In this document: positions 44,090 to 52,859 of the stretch, in pieces | How the letters are laid out: each line of letters begins with the position of its first letter | Position numbering within the stretch: position 1 is the first letter of the stretch | Source of the DNA: CAZUCE01 sp964619265 | GTDB lineage: Bacteria > Planctomycetota > UBA1135 > GCA-002686595 | Assembly (NCBI GenBank): GCA_964619265.1 | Contig: CAZUCE010000018.1 | Location: 1-64,000, forward strand | Length of the DNA stretch: 64,000 nt | Direction of reading: 5' to 3' | Notes under the pieces: model-generated | What the model was told of the DNA's origin: nothing | Seen by the model: the letters and a program-made list of their open reading frames with translations, nothing else | Databases searched by the model: none | Position numbers and translations under genes: made by a program

Positions 44090-45375
44090 CGCTCACCGCC
44101 TGCTTCCATCCCCGCGTCACGGGGGGTCTGCATGACTCGCAGGCGCACCCATTGCACCCGGCGCCCGCGCACCTCGGCGACCTCCATGGCTAGATGTCCG
44201 TGGGCCACCGAGTCGCCGCTGCGCGGAATACGCCCGAGCAACGCGGTCACCAGCCCCCCCACGGTCTCGAATTCCGTCGGCACAACGTTCATCCCGAACC
44301 GTTCGTTCCAGTCCCGGATCGACAGCCATCCGGGTACCTGGAAGGCACCCTCCCCCAAAGGGACGATGCTCTGTTCCCGGGCCTCGCCTTCGACGCGCAG
44401 TTCTCCGACGAGTTCTTCGAAGACGTCCTCCACGGTCACGTATCCCGCGGTGCCGCCCCATTCATCGACGCACACCGCCTCGGTGGCTCGGCGTTCGCGA
44501 AGCAGCGCCAGGAGATCGAGGCAGCTCGCTACCTCGGGCACGAACAGGACCGGCATGACCATCTCTGAAACACCCTTCTCCGGCGCGCGCAAAAGGTCGC
44601 GGGTTCGCACCGAGCCACGAATCTCGTCGGCTGTTCCGGTGATCACCGGCAACCAGGACATCCGCTGTTCAATCGCCTCGCGAACGACTTCGTCGCGGTT
44701 CGAGCCGTCCACGTCCAGATACAGCCCGTCGACTCGCGGCGTCATGATTTCGCGCACGCGCATCCCGCCCAACTCGACGATTTCAGCCAGCAGGTTCGCT
44801 TCACGCGCCCCGAACTCTCCAGCCTGGGCGGTCTGCTCGAGAACGCTCCCTAAATGTCCTGCGGTCGGAACCCGCTCGTCCTCGCCGCGCTCGGCCACGC
44901 CGCCAAACGCGTCCATCAAGCGAACCAGCCAGCGTCGCAGGGGGCCAATCGCCGCCGAGGCGAGTAGCCAACCCGGCGCGGTCCACGAGGACAGGCCCAC
45001 CCGCGAGCGAAGCGCCAGGGTCTTCGGGAGGATCTCGCCGAAGACCAAGAGCGTCAGAAGCGCCCCAAACAGCGCGGCGAACGTACGCCAGAGGGGCACC
45101 GAGGGTTCGCCCTCCTCAAGGGGAGCCGCCATGGGCTCGCCTTCGAACAACCGATCCGCAAACGCGAAGAACAGGATGTTCACGACCAGGTTGACCAGCA
45201 ACACCGTGACCAGGAGGTCCTTGGGGTGCGCCAGAAGTTCGCGGACCCTGCGCGAACTGCGATCGCGCTCGGCCGGCGTCAGGCTGAACAGAGCTGCCTC
45301 GGAGGCGCTGCACAGGCCGGAGATTCCGATCAGTGCGCCGAGCAAGGCCAACAGCCAAAGGGGTGCGTCGATCAC
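44086..45375 (-). CDS. CNNM/CorC-type ion-transport protein (DUF21, CBS pair, CorC domain)
   Basis: A 429-residue full-length CNNM family protein. Residues 1-150 are the DUF21 transmembrane domain (GLCSASEAALFSL and VLLVNLVVNILFFAF, then EILPKTLALR). A CBS pair follows (MTPRVDGLYLDVDG and the second repeat with WGGTAGYVTVEDVFEELVGE), and the CorC/HlyC domain closes the protein with GWLSIRDWNERFG. The frame begins at 45459, but a GTG at 45375 overlaps the kinase stop as GTGA and starts directly before the first helix. It probably transports Mg2+ or Co2+. The tail-to-tail coupling with a sensor kinase suggests a sensed or exported ion. Confidence 0.85.
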   Translation of the reverse strand: MIDAPLWLLALLGALIGISGLCSASEAALFSLTPAERDRSSRRVRELLAHPKDLLVTVLLVNLVVNILFFAFADRLFEGEPMAAPLEEGEPSVPLWRTFAALFGALLTLLVFGEILPKTLALRSRVGLSSWTAPGWLLASAAIGPLRRWLVRLMDAFGGVAERGEDERVPTAGHLGSVLEQTAQAGEFGAREANLLAEIVELGGMRVREIMTPRVDGLYLDVDGSNRDEVVREAIEQRMSWLPVITGTADEIRGSVRTRDLLRAPEKGVSEMVMPVLFVPEVASCLDLLALLRERRATEAVCVDEWGGTAGYVTVEDVFEELVGELRVEGEAREQSIVPLGEGAFQVPGWLSIRDWNERFGMNVVPTEFETVGGLVTALLGRIPRSGDSVAHGHLAMEVAEVRGRRVQWVRLRVMQTPRDAGMEAGGER

Positions 45376-47057
45376 GTCTGCACTCCCCGGCCTGCTCCGG
45401 ATTCTCCGGTCGAGGGGTCCGCGCTCGTGCCCGCTCCACCCGCGATGCCCGGCAGGCACAAGGTGGCCTTGAAGCCCTCGCCCAGCGCACTGCTGAGCTC
45501 GAGGCGTCCGCCGTGGGTGTCGCAGATGTTGTGCACGATCGATAGCCCCAGACCCGTTCCTCGGCCGGGGTCCTTGGTGGTGAAAAACAGGTCTCGGGCG
45601 CGCTCTAAAGCCTCCGGTGCGGCGCCCGGGCCGTTGTCCCCGATGGCGAGGTGAATCTCGTCGCCCACGCGAAAAAGCTCGATCGCTATGGAATTCCCTT
45701 GCTGGGAGGCCCTCGTCCCAGAGGGTTCAGAGCCACTTCCCCCTAAGGCGTCGAGGGCGTTTACGAGCAAATTCAACACAGCCTGCACGAGCTCGCCGCG
45801 AACTCCGAACACCAAGAATTCGCCGCCGTGATCCAGCACGGCATCGGGCTCGACCTTCAACCCATCTGAAAGCTCGGCAGCCACCTGCACATCTTCTCCG
45901 CGCGCCCGGTGCGCCACCAAGGCCGTCGCGTCACGGACCACATGGCGCAGATCGACCCTTCGAGGTTCGGTATCGCGCGGCGCCATGCGGAGCACCTGAC
46001 CAACCGTTCCTTCGATTCGCTCGAGGCCTTCTCCTAGCATTTCGAGGTAGCGCGCCTGACGCGACTCCTCGATCCCCCCGCGAGCCAGCGCGCGCACGGC
46101 GTTCTGAAGTCCGCCGAGCGGATTGTTGATCTCGTGGGCAATTCCAGCCGCAAGTTCCCCCATCGCCGCCAGGCGATGTTGGATGCGCGCGGCCTCCTGG
46201 ACTTCGCGAACCTCGGCGGTGGCCCGCTCGACACGAATCTCCAGTTCGCGATTGAAGCCTTCCACCCGGGACGTCATCGCGTTGAAGCTCCCCATCAGCT
46301 CCTCGATCTCGCCCATAGCGCGACCCTCTTCAACGCGTGCCGTGAGGTCGCCGCGGCCGACCCGTCGCGAAGCGTCGGTCAGTCGATCCAGCGGACTCAA
46401 GACCAACCGGCGAAGCGTCGCAAAGGTCCCCAGGGAAATCAGCAGGGTCGACAGCAGAAAGCCCGGCAGCAGCGTGCGCGAGACTTCGCCCAGAAAACTC
46501 TCCTCAGGCATGCGGAACCAGAACGCGCCCCAGTCGCTCCCTCGCACGCGAATCGGCACGGTGAGGCCACCGGCCACCGGCAGCGACTGCCCGATTTGCA
46601 AGCACCGTTCAAGGGTCTGAAGGATCCCTGCGACATCCAATCTCGAATCGCGGCGGACCGCTCCCAGAGGGTTCAAGTGAATACCCGCCCCAACCATCGT
46701 ACCGGGCAAGCCGCTGCTCGCCGTGAGATTGGCGTCGATCAGAATCGCGTCCTGCATCTCGCTCCAGCCACTCCATTGCAGAATAGCCGAGACATTTGCG
46801 CCGCGCTCGGGCCGAACGGTGGCCTGCAGCGTCTGAATCAACTCGCCGGTCAGCTCGCGGGTGTGTGCCTCGCGCTCTTCGGACAGTCGCGGCACCACCA
46901 AGGCGGCCGCAATCCCGAAGGTGACCAAGTTGATTCCGAGCAAGATGAGGAACAGACGAACATCAAGTCGTCCCCGGCCCGCCCGCGGGCCTGAATCCCT
47001 TCCGGCGAGCCGCCTCGAATCGGGAGGCTCATCCTCGGATCGAGGCAGGTCTTTCAA
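45372..47057 (-). CDS. Sensor histidine kinase with extracytoplasmic domain and HAMP
   Basis: A 561-residue membrane kinase. TM1 is at about residues 34-55, an extracytoplasmic sensor of 140 residues follows, TM2 is at 196-216, and HAMP at 216-270. The H-box GIAHEINNPLGGLQ (phospho-His308) and the N box NLLVNALDALG, the G1 box AIGDNGPGA, the F box LFFTTKDPG and G2 GTGLGLSIVHNI are intact. No response regulator is adjacent. The start is a TTG at 47057 overlapping the pilC stop as TTGA, and its own stop overlaps the CNNM gene as GTGA, so it is locked between the pilus inner-membrane protein and an ion-transport protein. Confidence 0.92.
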   Translation of the reverse strand: MKDLPRSEDEPPDSRRLAGRDSGPRAGRGRLDVRLFLILLGINLVTFGIAAALVVPRLSEEREAHTRELTGELIQTLQATVRPERGANVSAILQWSGWSEMQDAILIDANLTASSGLPGTMVGAGIHLNPLGAVRRDSRLDVAGILQTLERCLQIGQSLPVAGGLTVPIRVRGSDWGAFWFRMPEESFLGEVSRTLLPGFLLSTLLISLGTFATLRRLVLSPLDRLTDASRRVGRGDLTARVEEGRAMGEIEELMGSFNAMTSRVEGFNRELEIRVERATAEVREVQEAARIQHRLAAMGELAAGIAHEINNPLGGLQNAVRALARGGIEESRQARYLEMLGEGLERIEGTVGQVLRMAPRDTEPRRVDLRHVVRDATALVAHRARGEDVQVAAELSDGLKVEPDAVLDHGGEFLVFGVRGELVQAVLNLLVNALDALGGSGSEPSGTRASQQGNSIAIELFRVGDEIHLAIGDNGPGAAPEALERARDLFFTTKDPGRGTGLGLSIVHNICDTHGGRLELSSALGEGFKATLCLPGIAGGAGTSADPSTGESGAGRGVQT

Positions 47058-48211
47058 ACGCCGCTCCCAACCCCTGAGATCAGAGACAACATCGGCAGGA
47101 ACAGGGCCACAACGATCACACCTACAAAAACAGCCATCACGACCAACAGCAACGGCTCAAGGACTTTGAACAGCGCGTCGATGCGTCGCTCGACCTGAAC
47201 CTCGTAGGCATCCGCCACACGTAGCAGCATGCGATCCAGCTCACCGGTCTGCTCGCCGACCTCGACCATGTTGGTGGTCAAGTCATCGAAAGCCCCCGAC
47301 TCGGACATCGGACGGGCGATGGTCTCTCCCTCGCGCACAGCGTCGTAAACATCTTCCACTGCGCGTAGAAGGACCTCGTTGCTTGAGGTATCCCGGGTGA
47401 TCGAAAGGCTGTCCAAGTGCGGTACGCCGGCTTCAACCAGGGTGCCGAAGGTTCGAGCGAATGTCGCCGTGATCGAACGCTGGAGCACATCGCCCAGGTA
47501 GGGAACCCGCAGCATCATGCGGTGGATGAAATACCGATAGCCGGAGCTACGCCCCATGAGAACTAGGTGAAAAATCCCAAGCAGGACAGGAACACCAAGA
47601 ACCACGTACCAAAAGTCGACGACAAATCGACTGACGGCCAGCAGGTGGCGCGTGAGATCCGGCAGGGTCAGGTTCATCGAGGTGAACACCTCTTCGAACT
47701 TTGGGATCACGAAGGCCACCATGATCGTGATCACGAGCGTCGCGATCAGCACAACGATCACGGGATACGTCACCGCAGCGAAAACCTTGGCGCGTATCTC
47801 GGCCGCTCGTTCGCGGAATTTGGCGAGCCGCAGGAGCACCTGGTCGAGTACACCGGCCGCCTCCCCCGCGCGGACCATCGACGAGTACAGAGGATCGAAC
47901 GCGCCAGAGTGTTTCCCCATGGACTCCGAAAGGGTCGTACCCGAGGAGACGTCCTCGACCACCTCGCCCAAAACGCGCCGGAACGGCCCAGATGGCACTT
48001 GGCGCTCGAGGATATTCAGGGCGCGGACGATGGGGATCCCGGCTTCGACCAAGGTGGCGAGCTGGATCGTGAATTCGGTGACCGTGACTCCCGACACGCG
48101 CCCGCGCAGACTGCGCCGCGGCGCATTCGAGCCGCTTCCGGCTTGAACGGCCCCACCGCCGCCGCGGCCGGCACGCGGGCGGGAGACGTTGCGCTGGAGT
48201 TTCTTGGCCAT
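47054..48211 (-). CDS. pilC: Type IV pilus/type II secretion inner-membrane platform protein PilC/GspF
   Basis: A 385-residue protein with two T2SSF repeats. The first contains FTIQLATLVEAGIPIVRALNIL and SGTTLSESMGKHSGAFDPLY and MVRAGEAAG with LLRLAKFRERAAEIRAKVFAA; the second has TFARTFGTLVEAGVPHLDSL and GETIARPMSESGAFDDL. Three membrane helices are seen (about residues 170-190, 215-240 and 360-380). It forms the base on which PilB and PilT act. The first 38 residues are Arg/Gly-rich and may be a regulatory tail or a wrong extension. Its stop overlaps the kinase start. Confidence 0.9.
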   Translation of the reverse strand: MAKKLQRNVSRPRAGRGGGGAVQAGSGSNAPRRSLRGRVSGVTVTEFTIQLATLVEAGIPIVRALNILERQVPSGPFRRVLGEVVEDVSSGTTLSESMGKHSGAFDPLYSSMVRAGEAAGVLDQVLLRLAKFRERAAEIRAKVFAAVTYPVIVVLIATLVITIMVAFVIPKFEEVFTSMNLTLPDLTRHLLAVSRFVVDFWYVVLGVPVLLGIFHLVLMGRSSGYRYFIHRMMLRVPYLGDVLQRSITATFARTFGTLVEAGVPHLDSLSITRDTSSNEVLLRAVEDVYDAVREGETIARPMSESGAFDDLTTNMVEVGEQTGELDRMLLRVADAYEVQVERRIDALFKVLEPLLLVVMAVFVGVIVVALFLPMLSLISGVGSGV

Positions 48212-48279
48212 GAAATCGGGATGGAGCGGATTCTGAGGGGAACGGCTGCAGCCGGGAGTCGATGGAAGGGGCTGAGCTC

Positions 48280-49980
48280 TCAGTGCAACGCGGTCTCGCG
48301 CAACACTTCTTCGAGGGTCGTGCGACCGGACGATACGGCGTCGAGACCGCTTTGGCGCAGGGTGCGCAGCCCAGACTCTCGCGCACGGCGGCGTAGCTCG
48401 CCGGTGGAGCGGCCCTCTAGGATTGCACGCCGCAGGTCGGCGTCCAACTCCAGGATCTCCACCAACGCGGTTCGGCCCAGGTAGCCCGTGTGGAAGCAGC
48501 GCTCGCAGCCGGTCCCGAAGGCCAGTTCCCGGCCCTCAAAGCGCGGACCATCCTCGCCCAACTCGCGCAAAACGTCCTCGTCGGGCACGAACGTCTGCTT
48601 GCAGTTCGGACAAATGGTGCGCACCAGGCGCTGGGCAACCACCACTTCGAGGGTGGCCGTCAAAAGAAACGGCTCAAGCCCCATGTCGAGCAGCCTTGTC
48701 ACGGCCGAGGGCGCATCGTTGGTGTGCACCGTGGCGAACACGGTGTGTCCGGTCAGGCTCGCCTCGATCGCAGTCTGCGCGGTTTCCGCATCGCGGATCT
48801 CGCCGACCAGGATCTTGTCGGGATCCTGACGCAGCACCGTGCGCAATACCTTCGCGTACGTAACACCAATGTCCTCGTAGATCGGAATCTGAATCACTCC
48901 GTCGATGTCGTATTCCACCGGATCTTCGACCGTGATGACCTTGACCTCGTCGTTGCGAATCTCGCCCAGCATCGCGTACAGAGTCGTCGTCTTGCCCGAA
49001 CCGGTTGGACCGGTGACAAGCACAATGCCGCTCGGCAGGCGCGTTGCCGCGCTCAGTCGATCGCGATCGCCTGCTTCGAATCCCAGCGCGGCGAGCTCGA
49101 GGTTGACTGCCGACCGATCCAACACCCGCAGGACGGCTCCCTCGCCGTCGATCCCAGGTAGCGTCGCGACTCGTAGGTCCACCTGCCGGCCGTCGATCGC
49201 GAGTTGAATCCGGCCATCCTGGGGCAGCTTGTTTTCAGCGATGTCGAGATCGCTCATGACCTTGATACGGCTGACCAGGGCCGGCGCCAGATGACGCGGC
49301 GGCGACTCCACCTCGTATAGGGAACCGTCCACGCGGTAGCGAATCCGGAAGCGGTCGTGAAAAACCTCGAAGTGCACGTCGCTCGCGCGATCTCGAACCG
49401 CCCGGTTCAAGATCGAATTGAGCAACCGAACCACGGGCGTAGCGTTGGCCGCTTCGGCCGCGTCCTCGCCAGGCATCTCGCCGGAGGCAGCCTCCATAGC
49501 CTGGGCCAAGGACTGCTCCTCGCCGTAGGCCTCGGTGATCGCCGTTTTCAGGGCATCCGCGTCCGCAATGACCGCGCGCGCCTCAAGGCCCGAGGAAAAT
49601 GCCAGGTCGTCGAGCACTGAAGTGTTCAGCGGATCGGCCAGCGCCACGACCAAGCGCCCTTCCTCCACGGCCAGGGGGAGCACGCCAAAAGTGTGCGCCA
49701 GGGATCCATCGATGCGCTCGAGCGCTCCCGGATCCGGTTGGCGCTGCGTGAGATCCACGGTGTCCAGGCCTGCCTGCTCGGCCAGCGCCGCTGTCAGTTG
49801 CTGCGGAGTGACCAGTGCGAGTTGCACCAAGTGGGCGCCGATCAAGCCGCCGTGCTGACGCTGCTCGGCAAGCGCTCGCTGAATGCCGGCTTCGTCGACC
49901 ACCCCAGCGGCTTTCAGCACCTGCCCGATCAGGCGGCGCGCTCCGGTTTTCCGGCGGCTCTCGGCTTCGCCAGGGCTCAT
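48280..49980 (-). CDS. pilB: Type IV pilus assembly ATPase PilB / GspE (copy 1)
   Basis: The extension motor, 566 residues. The N-terminal MshEN domain (about 15-150) is followed by the hexameric ATPase: Walker A GPTGSGKT at 324-331, the Asp box EDPVEYDIDG, Walker B ILVGEIRDAETA, and the His box FATVHTNDAP. Two cysteine pairs (CPNC and CERC) make a C-terminal zinc site with GRTALVEIL. The ATG overlaps the pilT stop as ATGA. A second PilB lies 2.5 kb upstream in the same operon, so this one may serve a different pilus or secretion system. Confidence 0.9.
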   Translation of the reverse strand: MSPGEAESRRKTGARRLIGQVLKAAGVVDEAGIQRALAEQRQHGGLIGAHLVQLALVTPQQLTAALAEQAGLDTVDLTQRQPDPGALERIDGSLAHTFGVLPLAVEEGRLVVALADPLNTSVLDDLAFSSGLEARAVIADADALKTAITEAYGEEQSLAQAMEAASGEMPGEDAAEAANATPVVRLLNSILNRAVRDRASDVHFEVFHDRFRIRYRVDGSLYEVESPPRHLAPALVSRIKVMSDLDIAENKLPQDGRIQLAIDGRQVDLRVATLPGIDGEGAVLRVLDRSAVNLELAALGFEAGDRDRLSAATRLPSGIVLVTGPTGSGKTTTLYAMLGEIRNDEVKVITVEDPVEYDIDGVIQIPIYEDIGVTYAKVLRTVLRQDPDKILVGEIRDAETAQTAIEASLTGHTVFATVHTNDAPSAVTRLLDMGLEPFLLTATLEVVVAQRLVRTICPNCKQTFVPDEDVLRELGEDGPRFEGRELAFGTGCERCFHTGYLGRTALVEILELDADLRRAILEGRSTGELRRRARESGLRTLRQSGLDAVSSGRTTLEEVLRETALH

Positions 49981-51032
49981 CCGCCGAGCCGCGTTTCGAG
50001 GTCCGCGCGATCGAAGGCGGCATCCATGGCCCCTTCGCGTTCAACTTTGCCCGATCGCACCAAATCAAGCAGATAGTCGTCCAAGGACACCATCCCGAAT
50101 CGCCGGGAGGTCTGGATCGTTGACAGGATCTTGTTGGTCTCGCCTTTGCGCACCAGGTTCGCGATGGCCGCATTCATCAGCAGCACCTCGAAGCCCGCTA
50201 CACGTCCGGAGCCACCGGTCGCCGGCACCAACACCTGGGAAATGACGGCCAACAGCGACACGGAGAGTTGGGCGCGAATCTGATCCTGCTGGCCGGCTGG
50301 GAACGCATCGATCATGCGGTCCACCGTGCGGGCGCTGCCCGTGGTGTGCAGAGTGCCGAAGACCAGGTGACCGGTCTCGGCCGCGGTGATCGCCGCCGAG
50401 ATCGTATCGAGGTCGCGCATCTCCCCGAGCAGAATGACGTCCGGGTCCTGGCGCAGGGCGCGCCGCAGGGCCTCGGGAAAATTCGGCACATCGGGGCCGA
50501 GCTCACGTTGGGTGACCAATCCGCGTTTGTGCGAGTGGTAGTACTCGACCGGATCCTCGATCGTGATGATGTGGCGATCCATATTGGCATTGATCCAGTC
50601 GACCATCGCGGCCAGCGTGGTCGACTTACCCGACCCCGTAGGGCCGGTCACCAGCACCAAGCCGCGCGGCGCGCGAAGGAGCTTCTGACACGACTCAGGC
50701 AAGCCGATTTCGTCAAGGCCCAAAAGTCGATCTGGAATCAAACGGGCCACCGCCGCGATCCCCTGGCGCTGACGAAATACGCTGACCCGAAACCGGCTGC
50801 CGTCTTCGTGGGCGAGGCCGAAGTCGGTCGAACCGACCGCTTCCAGTTCCTTCCAAGAATCCGCCGGACAGAGCCCGCGACACAAGGCCTCGGTGGCCGC
50901 GGCGTTGAGGCTGCTGCCTTCAAGCTCGACCAAACGTCCATCGCAGCGCAACACCGGAGGCCGGCCGGGATTGAGATGAAGGTCGGAAGCACCGCGGGCC
51001 ACGGTTGCATCGAGCAGGTCCTTGCTGTTCAT
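49977..51032 (-). CDS. pilT: Type IV pilus retraction ATPase PilT
   Basis: The retraction motor, 351 residues. It lacks the N-terminal MshEN domain and zinc site of PilB. Motifs are SDLHLNPGRPPVLR near the start, Walker A GPTGSGKS (130-137), EDPVEYYHSHKRGLVTQRE, Walker B VILLGEMRDLDTI, TLHTTGSARTVDRMIDAF and VLLMNAAIANLVRKGE, the PilT form of the AIRNLIRE switch. It is preceded by pilB copy 2 with a 54-base gap and followed directly by pilB copy 1. Confidence 0.93.
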   Translation of the reverse strand: MNSKDLLDATVARGASDLHLNPGRPPVLRCDGRLVELEGSSLNAAATEALCRGLCPADSWKELEAVGSTDFGLAHEDGSRFRVSVFRQRQGIAAVARLIPDRLLGLDEIGLPESCQKLLRAPRGLVLVTGPTGSGKSTTLAAMVDWINANMDRHIITIEDPVEYYHSHKRGLVTQRELGPDVPNFPEALRRALRQDPDVILLGEMRDLDTISAAITAAETGHLVFGTLHTTGSARTVDRMIDAFPAGQQDQIRAQLSVSLLAVISQVLVPATGGSGRVAGFEVLLMNAAIANLVRKGETNKILSTIQTSRRFGMVSLDDYLLDLVRSGKVEREGAMDAAFDRADLETRLGG

Positions 51033-51086
51033 AGGTCTAAAGAGCTTCCCGGGGGGACAGGCAGAGGGGGATGAGAGCAGGCCGGA

Positions 51087-52754
51087 TCAAACCGGTTCCG
51101 CCCGAGGATCGAGGTCGGTGGCCGCTCGGGCCACGCGCAGAACTTCCGAGACGGTCGTGTGCCCCTCGCTGACCTTGCGCGCACCGTCGGTGAGTAGCGA
51201 GCGCAGTCGGCCGCTCGATTCCGCGGCACGCGCGACGTCCTCTTCGCTAGCTCGTTCGAAGACCAAATCGCGCAGGGGCCCGTCGAGCTCAAGCAGCTCG
51301 AACAAACCGATGCGGCCGCGGAAGCCCACGCCTTCACAGACCGCACAACCGCGGGGTCGCCGGAATTCCTGGGGCACCGCGGGATCGAGCCCGAGGGCCG
51401 AAAGCTCTTTCGGCTCGGCCGGGTAGGGCTCGGCGCAGTTCGAGCACAACCGGCGGACCAGCCGCTGGGCGACCACCCCCTGAACTGCAGCCGAAACGAG
51501 GAACGGCTGGACGCCCATGTCGGACAGCCGCGTAAGCGCACCGACCGCATCGTTGGTGTGCAGCGTCGAAAACACAAGGTGACCGGTGAGCGCTGCTTGA
51601 ATCGCAACTTCGGCGGTCTCCACGTCGCGGATCTCCCCCACCAAAATCACGTTGGGCGCCGCGCGCAACATGGCCCGCAAGATGCGAGCGAAAGTCAGCC
51701 CCTGCTTGGGGCTCACCTGCATTTGGTTGACGCCCGAGAGGTGGTATTCGACCGGATCCTCGGCCGTCAGAATCTTGACGTCGGGCCGGTTGAGTTCTGA
51801 CAACGCCGCGTACAGCGTTGTGGTCTTTCCCGATCCTGTGGGCCCGGTAACCAACACGATGCCATTGGGGCGCGAGATGATTCGCTCGAACCACGCGCGG
51901 TCGCTTGCGTCGAAGCCAAGTTCGGTTAGCGAAATCAGGTTGGCCGAACGATCTAGCAAACGCATGACGATCGTCTCGCCGTGGTTGCTCGGCAGGATCG
52001 AAGCGCGCACGTCGATTTCGCGTCCGTCGAGCTGGATCGATATGCGGCCGTCCTGGGGTTTGCGGCGCTCGGCGATGTCCATTTGCCCCATCACCTTGAG
52101 GCGCGAGAGCAGCGGGCCTGAGAGGTGATGCGGATGCTCGGCAACCGGACGCAGCACGCCATCGATCCGATAGCGAACGGCCAGTCCCGCCGCGGAGGGT
52201 TCGATGTGAATGTCGCTGGCGCGCGCTTTGAGCGCGTCGGCGAACAGCCGCTGCACGAGCCGCACGATGGGAGCCTCATCGGCCCCCTCGGCTGGACTGC
52301 GGGCGGCGGAGGCCGCGGCATCCCCCGGCAGTTGCCCGTAGGCCTCTCGCAGACGGTCCCGGAGCACCGACGGTTGGGCCAGCGCGCAGGCGACGTCCTG
52401 GCCGAGCTGGAACTGGAGCTGATCGGCCAGGTGAGCAGCCAGCGGATCGCCGATGGCGACGATCAGCTTGCCGCCCCGTTCCGCCACCGGCAGGACACCG
52501 TTCTCGATGGCAAACTCCGGCGGCAAACGATCCAGAAGATCGGCCGGCACCCGCCCCTTGGTCAGGTCCACAAAGGGCAGCCCAGCCGCCTTGGCCTGCG
52601 CCCGGGCCAGCTGGCCGGGATCGATTCGACCGAGTTCGAGCAGGGCGTCGGCCAGGGACAGGTCCTTGCCGCGCCCGTGGGCCCGAGCCGCGGCCAGGTC
52701 CTCTGAACTGGCCAGACCGGAACGGGAGAGGAGATCGGCGAGCTCTTCGGACAT
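51087..52754 (-). CDS. Type IV pilus/type II secretion ATPase PilB / GspE (copy 2)
   Basis: A second extension-type motor, 555 residues. It keeps a MshEN N-terminal domain, Walker A GPTGSGKT (304-311), EDPVEYHLSGVNQMQVSPKQ, Walker B VILVGEIRDVETAEV, STLHTNDAVGALTRL and the cysteine pairs CSNC and CAVC. EDPVEYHLSG-NQ is the GspE or PilB consensus, and closer than copy 1 to GspE. It is the first gene of the motor block, 105 bases after the CtlX-like gene, which ends without a strong terminator. Which system each PilB serves is not clear. Confidence 0.9.
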   Translation of the reverse strand: MSEELADLLSRSGLASSEDLAAARAHGRGKDLSLADALLELGRIDPGQLARAQAKAAGLPFVDLTKGRVPADLLDRLPPEFAIENGVLPVAERGGKLIVAIGDPLAAHLADQLQFQLGQDVACALAQPSVLRDRLREAYGQLPGDAAASAARSPAEGADEAPIVRLVQRLFADALKARASDIHIEPSAAGLAVRYRIDGVLRPVAEHPHHLSGPLLSRLKVMGQMDIAERRKPQDGRISIQLDGREIDVRASILPSNHGETIVMRLLDRSANLISLTELGFDASDRAWFERIISRPNGIVLVTGPTGSGKTTTLYAALSELNRPDVKILTAEDPVEYHLSGVNQMQVSPKQGLTFARILRAMLRAAPNVILVGEIRDVETAEVAIQAALTGHLVFSTLHTNDAVGALTRLSDMGVQPFLVSAAVQGVVAQRLVRRLCSNCAEPYPAEPKELSALGLDPAVPQEFRRPRGCAVCEGVGFRGRIGLFELLELDGPLRDLVFERASEEDVARAAESSGRLRSLLTDGARKVSEGHTTVSEVLRVARAATDLDPRAEPV

Positions 52755-52859
52755 GCAGGTGGCGCCCGGACAGCAGGCGTGCCTCGCGGCGGCCGGATCC
52801 TACCAGTCGGTTGGATCCCTCCTATCGGGACGGGGAAATAACCCGTCTCGGGCGCCTGG

